64,000 bases of DNA from Sphingomonas sediminicola (lineage in GTDB: Bacteria > Pseudomonadota > Alphaproteobacteria > Sphingomonadales > Sphingomonadaceae). Location: NCBI RefSeq assembly GCF_014489515.1, contig NZ_CP060782.1:2693026-2757025 (forward strand). The letters run 5' to 3'. This document shows positions 1 through 9,328 of the stretch, in pieces. Within the stretch, counting starts at the first letter, position 1; the number at the start of each line of letters is the position of its first letter. A model generated the notes under the pieces. It did not search any database and was not told the DNA's origin. It saw only the letters and a program-made list of their open reading frames with translations. Made by a program: the position numbers and the translations under genes.

Positions 1-151
1 CGGTCCGGTCCCCTGGGAGAACATCGGCGGCCGCGCCGAGTTCATCACCTTCTCGCTCGATGGTACTTCCGAGCTCCTGAATCCGTTCAGCTGGTTCGAG
101 GCGTTGCGTTCCGGGCGGGCCGGGACTTCGCTGAGGGCGCACAAGGACTAG
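1..151 (+). CDS. lepB: Signal peptidase I, C-terminal end (partial)
   Basis: The window opens inside a reading frame that runs from base 2 to a TAG at 149-151. The visible 49 residues contain the GRAEFITFS segment typical of the last conserved box of type I signal peptidases, preceded by GPVPWENI. The enzyme cleaves signal peptides of exported proteins at the periplasmic face of the inner membrane. The catalytic Ser/Lys lie upstream of the window. The next gene starts 4 bases after the stop, so the two are probably co-transcribed. Assignment rests on the short conserved tail only. Confidence 0.75.
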   Translation, partial: GPVPWENIGGRAEFITFSLDGTSELLNPFSWFEALRSGRAGTSLRAHKD

Positions 152-154
152 GCG

Positions 155-1258
155 ATGGGATCAGGGCCGCCGACTATCGAACCGCACGTCGAGCGACCCG
201 GCCCAGCAGAATTCCGCGATCCCATGGTCGTCCGCGAGCTGAAGCGCGCCGCGGTCTGGTTCGGGCTCGCGCTGCTCATCATCGGGGTCATCGTCCTCGC
301 CCAACCGCTGCTGCTGATAGTCGGGGGAATGATTTTCGCCGTCTTCCTCGATGGCGGCGCGCGGCTGATCGGCCGTTTCCTTCCCATCGGGCGCGGCTTC
401 CGCCTGCTTCTGGCCCTGATCATCGGCTTCGGCTTTATCGGCTGGGTCTTCTGGTACGCGGGCACGACCATAGCGGCGCAGTTCGAGGCGCTGCGGATCG
501 TCGTTACCGCTCAATTCGACCGCCTTATGGAATTCGCGGCCTCGCTGGGACTGGTGCCGAAGGGCCCGCCGACGAACCTCGGCTCGCAATTGCTCGGGTC
601 GGTCGGCAGGCTGACCAGCGCCGTCGGAAGCGCTCTCGGCGCGATCACAAGCGTCATCCTGATGATCGTGATCGGGATCTTCCTGGCGATCGAGCCGCGC
701 ATCTACGATCGCGGAATCGCCTGGATGCTGCCGATCCGGTACCGCGAGCAATTCTACCGGATCGCGGAGCACGTCGGGTTCACGCTGCGCAGGCTGTTGT
801 TCGGGCGGCTGCTGGGGATGATCTTCGAAGGTTTCTTCACCGGCATATTGCTCTGGCTTGCCGGGGTGCCCATGGCCGCCCTGCTCGGCCTGATCACGGG
901 CCTGCTGGCCTTCATTCCCAATATTGGAGCGATCACTTCAGGCGTGCTGATGGTCGCGGTCGGCTTCAGCGCCGGCCCGCATCAGGGCTTCGCGGCGATC
1001 ATCATCTATTTCTTCGTACAGAACGTTGATGGCTATCTGGTCATCCCATACATCGCACGCCGCACGGTCGACCTCGCTCCGGCAGTCGTCCTGGCGATGC
1101 AGCTGCTGATGGGTGCCTTGTTCGGGATACTCGGGGTCCTGTTCGCGGACCCGATCCTTGCGGCGTTGAAGGTGGCCTTGATGGACATCAGCCGCGATCA
1201 TGCCGCGGAAGAAGGCGAGGGGCCGAAGGCCGTCGGCGGGAAACCGCCACCCGCTTAG
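155..1258 (+). CDS. AI-2E family transporter (PerM-like)
   Basis: This 367-residue integral membrane protein has about eight hydrophobic segments and the glycine/proline-rich motif LLAFIPNIGAI near residue 250, followed by a conserved YLVIPYIARR segment. These are hallmarks of the AI-2E/PerM transporter family. Members have been linked to export of autoinducer-2 or to ion exchange, so the substrate here is not known. It follows the signal peptidase gene by 4 bases. Its 3' end is convergent with the FKBP gene and the two coding regions overlap by about 4 bases. Length is normal for the family. Confidence 0.85.
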   Translation: MGSGPPTIEPHVERPGPAEFRDPMVVRELKRAAVWFGLALLIIGVIVLAQPLLLIVGGMIFAVFLDGGARLIGRFLPIGRGFRLLLALIIGFGFIGWVFWYAGTTIAAQFEALRIVVTAQFDRLMEFAASLGLVPKGPPTNLGSQLLGSVGRLTSAVGSALGAITSVILMIVIGIFLAIEPRIYDRGIAWMLPIRYREQFYRIAEHVGFTLRRLLFGRLLGMIFEGFFTGILLWLAGVPMAALLGLITGLLAFIPNIGAITSGVLMVAVGFSAGPHQGFAAIIIYFFVQNVDGYLVIPYIARRTVDLAPAVVLAMQLLMGALFGILGVLFADPILAALKVALMDISRDHAAEEGEGPKAVGGKPPPA

Positions 1259-1799
1259 GGAGTAGGGGTCGCCTCGGGCTGCGGGGCCTGTTGCGCCTGA
1301 CCGGGATTTCGCCGCCTTGGTTCATCAGCGCGGCATTCGGCACGATCTGGACGATGTGCACGTCGAAATCGAGATCGGCGTTGGGACCGAAGGGGCTGCC
1401 CGGGGGCGGTGACTCGCCGTAAGCGAGCTTGCCTGGGATGTGGATCTTGTACTTCCCGCCCTTCTGCATCTTCATCAGGGCTTCCGAGAAACCGGGGATG
1501 ACCTGTCCGGCGATCATCGGCTGCGCTCCGCCATGTCGAGCGCTGTCGTCGAATACCGTCCCGTCGGTGAGCCTGCCCTCATATTCGACGAGAACTCCGT
1601 CCATCGCCTGGACGAAGGGGCCTTCGCCCTTTTCGACGGTGCGGATTCGAAGGCCGCTCTCGGTTGTCTCGCCGCGCAGCGGGCTTGCGCCGAGCCAGGC
1701 GAGACCGACGCCGGCGCCGATCAGCAGGAGGAACGCAAGCGACAGTCCAAGGCTGCGCCCGCGGCTTTCGGGGCGCTTGGCAGTTTCGCTGACCGACAT
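1255..1799 (-). CDS. FKBP-type peptidyl-prolyl cis-trans isomerase (C-terminal frameshift)
   Basis: This is a membrane-anchored or exported FKBP-type prolyl isomerase. An N-terminal hydrophobic segment (residues about 17-40) precedes an FKBP domain with VLVEYEGRLTDGTVFDDS and GMW/IPGKLAYG-type motifs. It probably assists folding of envelope proteins. The uninterrupted frame runs on to 1188 with an Arg-rich tail, but adding one base near 1300-1305 gives the family-like tail IPGQAQQAPQPEATPTP and a stop at 1255-1257 (about 181 residues). I therefore treat this as a one-base assembly deletion. It lies 33 bases downstream of rpsU on the same strand and is probably in its operon. Confidence 0.85.
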
Positions 1800-1832
1800 T
1801 GTATCGCCCCGTATTCTAGGAGGGTTGGAAGC

Positions 1833-2039
1833 TTAGCGCGAACCTTCGCGCTCGGCGCGCTTGCGCTCGAGCTTGCGGGCGCGGCGGATGGCGGCAGCAC
1901 GTTCGCGGGCGCGCTTCTCCGACGGCTTCTCGTAGTGACGGCGCAGCTTCATCTCGCGGTAGACGCCTTCGCGCTGCAGCTTCTTCTTGAGCGCGCGGAG
2001 CGCTTGGTCGACGTTATTGTCGCGAACGATGATCTGCAT
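1833..2039 (-). CDS. rpsU: 30S ribosomal protein S21
   Basis: This 68-residue basic protein begins [20 protein letters not shown], the conserved start of ribosomal protein S21, and ends in an Arg/Lys/Glu-rich helix. S21 binds the small subunit near the platform and aids base-pairing of the mRNA leader with 16S rRNA. Length fits alphaproteobacterial S21. The FKBP isomerase gene follows 33 bases downstream, suggesting a two-gene operon. Confidence 0.95.
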   Translation of the reverse strand: MQIIVRDNNVDQALRALKKKLQREGVYREMKLRRHYEKPSEKRARERAAAIRRARKLERKRAEREGSR

Positions 2040-2289
2040 AAATGCCTGTCTATACTCCAGAATGTCGCTGTGGCCCGTAGCTGCGCCAATACCATACGCC
2101 CGGCCGCAGTATGCTGCGTCGGGGCGCCGCCATTAGCAGTGACTGAAAACGCATGCAAGGCGCTCGAAATTGCCCGTCCTGCGATGAAACGAGTTGTCAG
2201 CACGATGGGCTAAGCAACTGGCTAAACGCGGTTATCGGAGATTAACCTTCGGATGTGTACAACCGCTGCTTCATCTGAGTGGGGTGGTA

Positions 2290-2970
2290 ATGGGGTTGAA
2301 TCGAAGGGAAGTACTGCGTTGGGGCGCGGTTGGCGCGGCTGGAGCCATGCTCTCGTCCGCCGCAAGCTCCGTGGGTCTTCCATCCATCGTTTACGCGCCG
2401 CCGCCGGTTCCGCGTGATCCGCTGGCGCCGCTCGCACCGGTGCAGCCTGCGCCAGTCGGCCTGAACCCGGTGCTCTTCCAGAAGGCCAAGGCGGCGCTCG
2501 ATTCGCACCGTTATCAGGCGCGTGCGCGCGACCTTATGGGCATTGTCGACTTTTCGAAGGCTTCCAGCGAGGCCCGCTTCCATCTGGTCGACTTGATGAA
2601 CGGCACCGTCGAAAGCCACCTGGTCGCTCACGGCCGCGGGTCCGATCCGGATCATAGCGGCTTCGTGGAGCGCTTCTCGAACGACTTCGGGTCCTACGCC
2701 ACCTCTAACGGCGCCTACACCACCGGCGACTATTACGAGGGTAAGTACGGCCTTTCGATGAAGGTCCAGGGCCTCGACTGGTCGAACAGCAATGCCGAAG
2801 CCCGCGCGATCGTCATCCACAATGCGTGGTACGCGGAGCCGGAAATGATTGCCCAGCACGGCAAGCTCGGCCGCTCCGAAGGGTGCTTCGCCTTCAGCCG
2901 CGCCAGCCAGTGGGACGTGATGCGACGCCTCGCCGGCGGCCGCATGATCTACGCCGACAAAATCGCCTGA
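2290..2970 (+). CDS. Tat-exported L,D-transpeptidase catalytic domain protein
   Basis: From the ATG at 2290 the protein is 226 residues and starts with a twin-arginine signal (NRREVLRWGAVGAAGA), so folded export by Tat is likely. The C-terminal domain matches the L,D-transpeptidase catalytic-domain family: a conserved His in VIHNAWYA and the SEGCFAFS motif whose Cys is the expected nucleophile. Such enzymes remodel or cross-link peptidoglycan in the periplasm. The frame is open upstream to 2194, but the signal sequence decides the start at 2290. It is a single gene followed by a U-rich hairpin. Confidence 0.8.
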   Translation: MGLNRREVLRWGAVGAAGAMLSSAASSVGLPSIVYAPPPVPRDPLAPLAPVQPAPVGLNPVLFQKAKAALDSHRYQARARDLMGIVDFSKASSEARFHLVDLMNGTVESHLVAHGRGSDPDHSGFVERFSNDFGSYATSNGAYTTGDYYEGKYGLSMKVQGLDWSNSNAEARAIVIHNAWYAEPEMIAQHGKLGRSEGCFAFSRASQWDVMRRLAGGRMIYADKIA

Positions 2971-3000
2971 TTTTTCATCAGGACGGGGAGAGTGAGGCCT

Positions 3001-3025
3001 CGGACCTGGTCCCGGGGTCTTTTTC
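3001..3025 (+). terminator. Possible intrinsic terminator
   Basis: About 30 bases after the transpeptidase stop, a GACC...GGTC pairing with a GC-rich loop is followed by TCTTTTTCG. The T run supports an intrinsic terminator, but the stem is short. Confidence 0.35.
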
Positions 3026-3075
3026 GTTGTGGTGAAAGCGGACTTCAGGGCGCCGGTCGGCTAGAAATCGCCGGG

Positions 3076-3738
3076 ATGGAGCCCAAAGCAATCAGCATCC
3101 CTGTCGGTGACGAATCGGTTTCGGGCCTATTCCTGCGGCCGCCCGACGCAAAAGCGCTTTACCTATTCGCCCACGGAGCCGGCGCCGGAATGACGCACAA
3201 GGCGATGTCCGGGAATGCAGAGGGGCTAGCCAAGCGAGGAATCGCGACGTTGCGCTACAATTTCCCCTATATGGAGAAAGGCTCGAAGCGGCCCGACTCC
3301 CCGAAAGTGGCCCATGCGGCAGTGCGAGCGGCGGCATCCAAAGCCGTGGAGCTTGCGCCGGAACTAGCCCTGTTCGCCGGCGGCCGCTCGTTCGGCGGAC
3401 GGATGACATCGCAGGCACAGGCCGGCGATCCGTTGCCCGGCGTTCGCGGCCTGATCTTCCTCGGCTTTCCGCTGCACCCAGCGGGGAAGCCCGGGATTGA
3501 GCGCGCGGACCATCTGGCGAATGTGCGCGTCCCGATGCTGTTCGTTTCCGGCACCCGCGATGCGCTTGCGGAGCTGGACTTGCTGCGGCCGGTAGTCGCC
3601 AGTCTCGGCAGCTATGCCAAGATCCACCTCGTCGATCAGGCCGACCATTCCTTCAAGGTTGTTGCCAAAAGCGGCCGCACCAATGCTGATGCCGAGGCCG
3701 AGGTTCTGGACGCGGTCGCTCGCTGGATCAGCGGCTAG
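3076..3738 (+). CDS. Alpha/beta-hydrolase, KANL3/Tex30-like family
   Basis: From the ATG at 3076 this is a 220-residue cytoplasmic alpha/beta-hydrolase fold protein. It has an oxyanion-type FAHGAGAGM segment near residue 30, a nucleophile elbow GRSFGG (GxSxG) near residue 95 and a late VDQADHSF segment that supplies a candidate His. The overall pattern fits the KANL3/Tex30 family of small hydrolases; the substrate is not known. An upstream in-frame extension to 2992 crosses the preceding hairpin and is unlikely to be translated. It is convergent with the next gene. Confidence 0.75.
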   Translation: MEPKAISIPVGDESVSGLFLRPPDAKALYLFAHGAGAGMTHKAMSGNAEGLAKRGIATLRYNFPYMEKGSKRPDSPKVAHAAVRAAASKAVELAPELALFAGGRSFGGRMTSQAQAGDPLPGVRGLIFLGFPLHPAGKPGIERADHLANVRVPMLFVSGTRDALAELDLLRPVVASLGSYAKIHLVDQADHSFKVVAKSGRTNADAEAEVLDAVARWISG

Positions 3739-3753
3739 GCAGCGGCTTCGTCT

Positions 3754-5138
3754 CTAGCGCGAAGCAACCTTGTCCTCGGGCTTGGCTGACGGCGCCGGCG
3801 TGGCGACATTGTTCAGCGCCGCAATGACCTTGCCGTCCTTCTTGTAGATGTCGGCATAGTCCTTGATCGACCCGTCTTGGAGCGCGGCGGACGACATGTA
3901 GACGATGTAGACCGGAAGCGGCTTGGGGAAGTTGGCCTGGACCGTCTTCTTGCTGGCGACGGTTTCCTTGACCCGCTCGGGAGTCCACGCGGCCGGCACG
4001 GTGCCATCGGCTGCGGGCGGGTAGGTGCCCTCGCCCAACAGCCTTTCAGCCAGGAGCAGGACGTGCTCGGTCCGAATGCAGCCATGGCTGTAGGCCCGCG
4101 CCTTGGCATCGAACAACGTCTTGGCGGTCGTGTCGTGCAGGTAGATGTTGTGGGGATTGTACATCACGAACTTGATCTGTCCCAGCGCGTTGCGCGGCCC
4201 GGAGGCTGACGCCAGCGTTGGATCTTCCCGTCGGCGCCCTTGAGCGCGACGTAGCCCGGCTTGCCGGCGACCTCCTTGCTGATGCTCGGCGGCACTTCCC
4301 ACCAAGGGTTGAGAATAACGCCCGTGGCGATCGCCATCAGCTGCGGCGTCTGAGTCTTGATTGCTCCTGCGACTGCCCGATGCCGAGAAACGGTGACGCC
4401 GTCCTCGACCAGCGCAGCCGTGTAGGCCGGCACGTTCACGATGATGTAGCGTTCGCCGAGGTCGCGGGGCAGCCAGCGCCAGCGGTCCATGTTCAACCGG
4501 ATCCGGTCGACCTTCATCGTTTCCGTCTTCGGAGTGATCTCGAGCGCCTTCTTCAGCGCCGCATATTGCGGGTGCGACGGAAGCAGTCCTGCGAGCGCCT
4601 CGCCAACGCGATGTTGCGCAAGTGCTGCACGAAGCAGAGAATCCTGCTTCGCGGCATCCAGATCGGGATCCGGGATGTGCCAGTTCTGCCGGTCGGCGCC
4701 ACGCACGTGACCGAGAGCCATGTCAGACGAAAGCTTGTTGAACCGTTCCGTCGAAGCGGCCGAGATCAGGTTCAGATCATTACTCCGCATCGCGGAGATG
4801 AGACCGGCGGAATCATAGTCCCGGGGGTCGAGGCCTTCCTTCGCAGACGTGAGGATTGACAGCAGGAGCTGATTGGCGTCCGCCATCGTCCAGACCGGCG
4901 GAGGCGGCGGTGGCGGCAAAGCGGGCGCCGCTTCCGGGGTCGCCGTCTGCGGGACCGGCTGCGGCATCGCCTGTTGTGACGTGCCCTGCTGCGGCGAGGC
5001 GGGTTGAGCGGCAACGGGTTTCGGCTGAGCGGTGGCCGCGGCGGGCTTCACCGCCGGCGCACCGGCCTGGGCTAGCGCCATTCCGGCCGGAGCCGTCAGT
5101 GCCGTGAAAATCAGCAAGCCTTTGAACTGCACGCTCAT
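3754..5138 (-). CDS. YcbB-type murein L,D-transpeptidase (one frameshift)
   Basis: The corrected product is about 461 residues: a signal peptide (from the ATG at 5138), a Pro/Ala/Gln-rich linker, a YcbB-like scaffold domain, and a YkuD catalytic domain with LHDTTAK and the AYSHGCIR motif carrying the nucleophilic Cys. It would form 3-3 cross-links in periplasmic peptidoglycan. The frame breaks at the GGCCCGG at 4196-4202. Restoring one C joins RWRQPPG to PRNALGQIKFVMYNP, the normal family sequence. The frame is open upstream to 5279, but the signal peptide fixes the start. Confidence 0.85.
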
Positions 5139-5336
5139 CCCCTGAAAATCCCGTGTTCCGAGGCAGCTAGCCTCGCCATCGACACCCAATGATGTGCAAT
5201 TGCATCCATACACAGGCTGAACGGCGCTCGCCAGTGACGTGCGCGCCACACTGCCGTTCGAATCATCAATCCGAAACAAACCAATCCTTAAGTCCCGGCA
5301 CCTTAGCTTGGGTCTCGCCGATGGGTGGGGTTAGGA

Positions 5337-5627
5337 ATGCTTAATGGCTCGATGATACCGCGCAGCGTGCGCCGAATGTTCGACGAGCGCTCGGAACCGC
5401 GCGATGAAATGGTCTCGCAGACCGCGGTCCTGGAGCTTCGCGGACGCAAGCACGTAGTGCGCCTACTCAACCTATCTCCTTCAGGTGCTATGGTAATTTT
5501 TCGGGCGATGCCGCATATCGGCGAGGAGGTTGCGCTGCACCTTTCCGACCGGGGCCGAGTGTGCGGGCATATTTGCTGGGTGCGCGACAGCCGGGTTGGA
5601 GTGACTTTTACGGCGGCTTTGGAGTAG
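5337..5627 (+). CDS. PilZ domain protein
   Basis: This is a small stand-alone PilZ protein of about 96 residues. It contains RSEPR (RxxxR) and NLSPSG (NxSxxG), the two elements that bind cyclic di-GMP, followed by beta-strand-rich sequence ending in a typical VGVTF segment. It should act as a cytoplasmic c-di-GMP receptor. The start is uncertain: GTG at 5325, ATG at 5337 or ATG at 5352; 5337 has an AGGA directly upstream. A second PilZ gene follows after 6 bases. Confidence 0.8.
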   Translation: MLNGSMIPRSVRRMFDERSEPRDEMVSQTAVLELRGRKHVVRLLNLSPSGAMVIFRAMPHIGEEVALHLSDRGRVCGHICWVRDSRVGVTFTAALE

Positions 5628-5633
5628 CCGCGC

Positions 5634-5966
5634 GTGGAGATGAGTTTTTCGATGATCAGGGCGCGCATTGGCGAGACGCCGGACTCGAAGGAGCGGCGGC
5701 GCATGTCGCGCTTCCCGGTCGAAATCGATGCGCGCGTGCGTGAGCTAGGCGCCAACGGCATCGAGGCTCGGATCCTCAACATCTCCGAGAGCGGCTTCAT
5801 GGCCGAATCCCACGCGACTTTCGAGGTCGGGTCGAGGATCTGGCTGATGCTCCCCGGTCGCGACCGTGCCAACGCCGTCGTCAAGTGGGTGGCCGGCGAC
5901 AAGATTGGCGCCGAATTCGCCACGCCGCAATCGCTCGAAGGTTTGCGGACGGGTCAGGATTTCTAG
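5634..5966 (+). CDS. PilZ domain protein
   Basis: This 110-residue protein begins with GTG at 5634 and carries an RRMSR (RxxxR) and NISESG (NxSxxG) pair, then a beta-barrel pattern ending with IGAEF. It is expected to bind c-di-GMP. It lies 6 bases after another PilZ gene and probably shares its transcript, so the pair may be differently tuned receptors or may act together. The first 20 residues are poorly conserved and the true start could be the ATG two codons later. Confidence 0.8.
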   Translation: MEMSFSMIRARIGETPDSKERRRMSRFPVEIDARVRELGANGIEARILNISESGFMAESHATFEVGSRIWLMLPGRDRANAVVKWVAGDKIGAEFATPQSLEGLRTGQDF

Positions 5967-6104
5967 GCGCGGCCCACCGCTTCCTGCGCACTTTTTGGCG
6001 TTAAGCGCTCTCTGGATACCCCTTGGACTGTCTCAAATTGGTTGCCGCCGATGAAACCGGTGCGGCGCTCGCGTCGTTGAGCGCTGTCGAAAGGAAGATC
6101 GACG

Positions 6105-6350
6105 ATGCCGACCACCGAAACGGTCAGACAGCTGACAGGCAGAGGCTACCACGCGGTTTATCGCGAGCATGAAGTCAACCATTGCCCAGGCTGTGGCCGC
6201 ACGCACTGGCTGATCGGCAGGATGTCTGCCGAATGCGCTTTTTGCACGACCGCACTTCCGCTGGCCGAAGCCAGCATGCGCTCGCACACCGGCCCAGCGA
6301 TCATCCAGCACAAGAACCGCTACAACCACGACGCCGCCTGGGCGGCCTGA
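6105..6350 (+). CDS. Small zinc-ribbon-like protein of unknown function
   Basis: This 81-residue protein has a CPGCGRTHW pair and a later CAFC pair spaced about 18 residues apart, which looks like a one-finger zinc ribbon. The C-terminal HKNRYNHDAAWAA is His/Asn rich. Nothing else identifies it. It stands alone between a PilZ pair and a convergent cyclophilin gene, with which its end is separated by one base. The Cys spacing and codon pattern make it likely to be real. Confidence 0.65.
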   Translation: MPTTETVRQLTGRGYHAVYREHEVNHCPGCGRTHWLIGRMSAECAFCTTALPLAEASMRSHTGPAIIQHKNRYNHDAAWAA

Positions 6351-7235
6351 TCAGGCGGATTTTTTCCGGACCGGCACGGCTGCGTTGCACAGATCGACGC
6401 CGCCGGCCGGACGGATGAAGAAGTCGTCCTTCCGGTTCGCGCGCGCCTTCACATAGGCTCCGAAGGTTGCGCTTCCCGTATCCATGAATTGATAAGCCGG
6501 GCGCTCGGTGGCCGGAATCTCGCTTGCCAGCCGCACGGCCGAAATTGGCACTTGCATGCTCTCGTCCTTGTAGAAGCCGAGCGCTTCTGTTCCGCGCGGC
6601 AGCGAGCTCAGCCGGTCGATTCCCTCAATGACCCGGCCGACGACGGCAATGTTGCGGTCGAGGTGGCGCGGCGCGTGCCCGATCACCGCGTAAAGCTCGC
6701 CGCCGGTCCCCGTGTCGGGTGAAAGATCGCGACCTACGCCGACATAACCGTAACAGTGGGTAAGGTTCGCCGTGCCCGTCTTGGGATCGTAGCCGATCGG
6801 CCAGCCACCCGCGAAGCCGGCGCTCGGCGCATAATCGTCCGCATAACCAAGCGGCCGGACGGAGAGCCCCTTCAGCGAGCGATGATATTCAGCCGGCGGC
6901 TTCGCGATCACGCCTGGGGGCAGCGGCCTGGTGCTTTCGTTATTGCCCCACTGGACGACATAATTGTCCTGCACGCGGTAGATCGCGGCGCCGCTCCACC
7001 AGTTGCCTTTCGCGAGGGCACGGATGTTGGCGACATGGACCGGAGCGAACTCCGGCGCGAGCTGGATTACGACCCGAGCGCCATTCCTTAGATCCATCAC
7101 CACGAGGTTGTCGGGGTTGATGTCGCGCCACGCGCTTGCCGGGGCCTCGGCCACGATTTCGGAGGGTGCCTTGAGTTTCGCCGGGGGTGCAGCCGCAACC
7201 AGAAGAGCTGCCGAAACCAGAAGCAGTGAACGCAT
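6351..7235 (-). CDS. Periplasmic cyclophilin-type peptidyl-prolyl isomerase
   Basis: The 294-residue product has a signal peptide (first ~18 residues) and a cyclophilin domain. It contains VVIQLAPEFAPVHVANIRAL, the usual opening, then a YRVQDNYVVQWG strand, and later GELYAVIGHAPRHLDRNIAVVG and GRVIEGIDRL. It would catalyse prolyl isomerisation in the periplasm. The domain has long insertions relative to small cyclophilins, which is common in this group. It is a single gene, convergent with the zinc-ribbon gene and divergent from purT. Confidence 0.85.
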   Translation of the reverse strand: MRSLLLVSAALLVAAAPPAKLKAPSEIVAEAPASAWRDINPDNLVVMDLRNGARVVIQLAPEFAPVHVANIRALAKGNWWSGAAIYRVQDNYVVQWGNNESTRPLPPGVIAKPPAEYHRSLKGLSVRPLGYADDYAPSAGFAGGWPIGYDPKTGTANLTHCYGYVGVGRDLSPDTGTGGELYAVIGHAPRHLDRNIAVVGRVIEGIDRLSSLPRGTEALGFYKDESMQVPISAVRLASEIPATERPAYQFMDTGSATFGAYVKARANRKDDFFIRPAGGVDLCNAAVPVRKKSA

Positions 7236-7301
7236 CCTAACCCCACCTAAGCGAACCGCCGTGGTCTAGCCGACGAATGCGGGCGCCGCTATCGCCCGCA
7301 G

Positions 7302-8474
7302 ATGCACACCGCCACTTTGATGCTTCTGGGATCGGGCGAGCTCGGCCGCGAGTTCGCGATCGCTGCGAAACGGCTCGGCTGCCGGGTCATTGCCTGCGAC
7401 CGCTACGAGAATGCTCCGGCCATGCAGGTCGCCGACGCGTTCGAGGTTTTCCCGATGCTCGACGGCAAGGCCCTTCGAGCCGCGGTGGAGACCCACAAGC
7501 CCGATGTGATTGTCCCGGAGATCGAGGCAATCGACACGGAGACCTTGGCCCAGCTCGAGAGTGAAGGCTGGCGCGTTGCTCCGTCCGCCAAGGCGGTCCA
7601 GCTGACGATGAACCGCGACGGTATCCGCGAGTTCGCTGCGCGCGAGCTGGCTCTCATTACCTCACGCTACAAATTCGCCGAATCGCGCGACGAAGCGATC
7701 GCCGCGGTCGCGGAAGTCGGTCTGCCCTGCGTGGTGAAGCCGGTGATGTCGAGCTCCGGCAAGGGGCAGACCACCGTAAAGTCGGCGGAAGAGGTCGGCG
7801 CCGCCTACGACTATGCGGTCGCCAACATGCGCGGCGATCGTCCACGCGTGATCGTCGAGGAATTCATTGAGTTCGACAGCGAGATCACCTTGCTGACCGT
7901 CGCTACCGAGGCCGGCATCCTGTTCTGCTCGCCGATCGGGCATCGCCAGGAGGCCGGCGACTATCGTGAGAGCTGGCAGCCGGCCGGTATTTCGGATGGC
8001 GCCTTACTCTCCGCCCGGAGGCAGGCACGGAAGGTCGTCGAGGCGCTCGGCGGCTATGGCATCTTCGGCGTCGAATTCTTCGTCAAAGGCGACCAGGCGA
8101 TCTTTTCGGAGCTGTCGCCCCGACCGCACGATACGGGCATGGTCACCTTGATCACCCAGTTTCCGAATGAGTTCGAGCTTCACCTGCGAGCGGTGCTCAA
8201 GCTCCCGATCCCCGCGATCGAGCTGACGCGCCCTGGCGGATCGGCGGTCATTCTCGCGGATCGCGAGAGTGACGAGTTTGGTTTCGAAGGCATTGCCGAG
8301 GCGCTGCAGCGCGGACGTCCCGGCGCTCCGGTCGATCTTCGTATCTTCAGCAAGCCGAGCACATTGAAGAATCGGCGCATGGGTGTCGCGCTGGCCGGCG
8401 GAAAGGATGCCGCAGAGGCCATCGAGACCGCCAAGGCGGCGGCAGCTTCGGTAAAGATTCGCTATTCCCGGTAG
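7302..8474 (+). CDS. purT: Formate-dependent phosphoribosylglycinamide formyltransferase
   Basis: This 390-residue ATP-grasp enzyme starts with the LLGSGELGREFAIAAKRLG nucleotide-binding opening. It contains VPEIEAIDTE, the SSSGKGQT loop, and EFIEFDSEITLLTV, all matching PurT. It makes formyl-GAR from GAR, formate and ATP in purine synthesis, as an alternative to the folate-dependent PurN. The length is normal. The gene is monocistronic, with a putative lipoprotein gene 52 bases downstream. Confidence 0.92.
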   Translation: MHTATLMLLGSGELGREFAIAAKRLGCRVIACDRYENAPAMQVADAFEVFPMLDGKALRAAVETHKPDVIVPEIEAIDTETLAQLESEGWRVAPSAKAVQLTMNRDGIREFAARELALITSRYKFAESRDEAIAAVAEVGLPCVVKPVMSSSGKGQTTVKSAEEVGAAYDYAVANMRGDRPRVIVEEFIEFDSEITLLTVATEAGILFCSPIGHRQEAGDYRESWQPAGISDGALLSARRQARKVVEALGGYGIFGVEFFVKGDQAIFSELSPRPHDTGMVTLITQFPNEFELHLRAVLKLPIPAIELTRPGGSAVILADRESDEFGFEGIAEALQRGRPGAPVDLRIFSKPSTLKNRRMGVALAGGKDAAEAIETAKAAAASVKIRYSR

Positions 8475-8526
8475 AACCGAACCGCGGGATCGTAGTTTTC
8501 AGTCCGCCAAGCGAAAGGGACAGGCC

Positions 8527-8916
8527 ATGCGCGCACAGCTCCTGACAGTGATGGTTCTCGCAGTGATCGTCGCGGGTTGCGGAAAGCCGCAGCCCGAACA
8601 GCCGACGAAGTCGATTTCGGTCCGTAGCGAACAGCAGAATGCCCTGCACAAGCTGAGCGAGCCGACCCTGAAGGTCGCGCTCAGGCGAGCGATCTATGAC
8701 AGCGGCAAGAAGTGCAACACGATCACCAAGGCCGGCTACGTCCAGGAATATGGGAACCTGTCGATGTGGACAGCAAGCTGCGCCGGCGACCGCAGCTTCG
8801 CGATCTTCGTGGGTCCTGACGGATCAGTCCAGGTCAGGGATTGCAAGGAAACGGAGCAGTTGAAGCTTCCGGCCTGCACGATCCGCGAGCCGGAAAAGAA
8901 GCCCGCCGCGGGCTAA
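8527..8916 (+). CDS. Putative lipoprotein, unknown function
   Basis: This 129-residue protein starts with a short signal ending in VIVAGCGK, a lipobox with the lipidated Cys at about residue 18. The mature part has four further Cys (in KKCNTITK, ASCAGDRS, VRDCKETE and PACTIREP), possibly forming two disulfides in the periplasm. No family is recognised. Its stop overlaps the stop of the convergent exported-protein gene by about 4 bases. Confidence 0.65.
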   Translation: MRAQLLTVMVLAVIVAGCGKPQPEQPTKSISVRSEQQNALHKLSEPTLKVALRRAIYDSGKKCNTITKAGYVQEYGNLSMWTASCAGDRSFAIFVGPDGSVQVRDCKETEQLKLPACTIREPEKKPAAG

Positions 8917-9197
8917 TCGCAGCGGCGGGATTCCTTATATTCGCCGGCGGCGGTCTTTTCCTTGACCGTCACGCACGAGCCCTGACGCGTCTCCTCGCGC
9001 CAGCTGCCGTCCGCATTGGTCACGCGGTTGCCGCTCTTCGGGACGCGCTTGCCGTCCTTGATTTCGTAGTTCCAGCCCTTCGGCGTGGCCTGGGAGGCGC
9101 CACTTGCGGTCTGCTGCGCCAGGGCTGCCCCGGCGAAGCCAAGGCCCGCCGTAACGGCGACCGCAATCAGCAACGCACCCTTCGAAACCCGTTTCAT
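8913..9197 (-). CDS. Small exported protein, unknown function
   Basis: From the ATG at 9197 this is a 94-residue protein with a clear Sec signal ending in GAALAQQ (cleavage near residue 27). The mature part of about 66 residues is polar, with two Cys (GSCVTV and the terminal SRRCD) that could form a disulfide. The frame is open further upstream to 9407, but that extension overlaps rpmJ and lacks a signal, so it is not used. Function unknown. Confidence 0.6.
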   Translation of the reverse strand: MKRVSKGALLIAVAVTAGLGFAGAALAQQTASGASQATPKGWNYEIKDGKRVPKSGNRVTNADGSWREETRQGSCVTVKEKTAAGEYKESRRCD

Positions 9198-9328
9198 CAC
9201 ACGACTCCTTGGCCCGCTTTCTATATTCACCCATGTGAACGATGGGTGAAAGATGAGCGCGGGAAATCCGCGCCGAGTTGACGCAGATGGGTACGAAATC
9301 CGTGAATTTGAGGGTTTGACCCCGGGAC

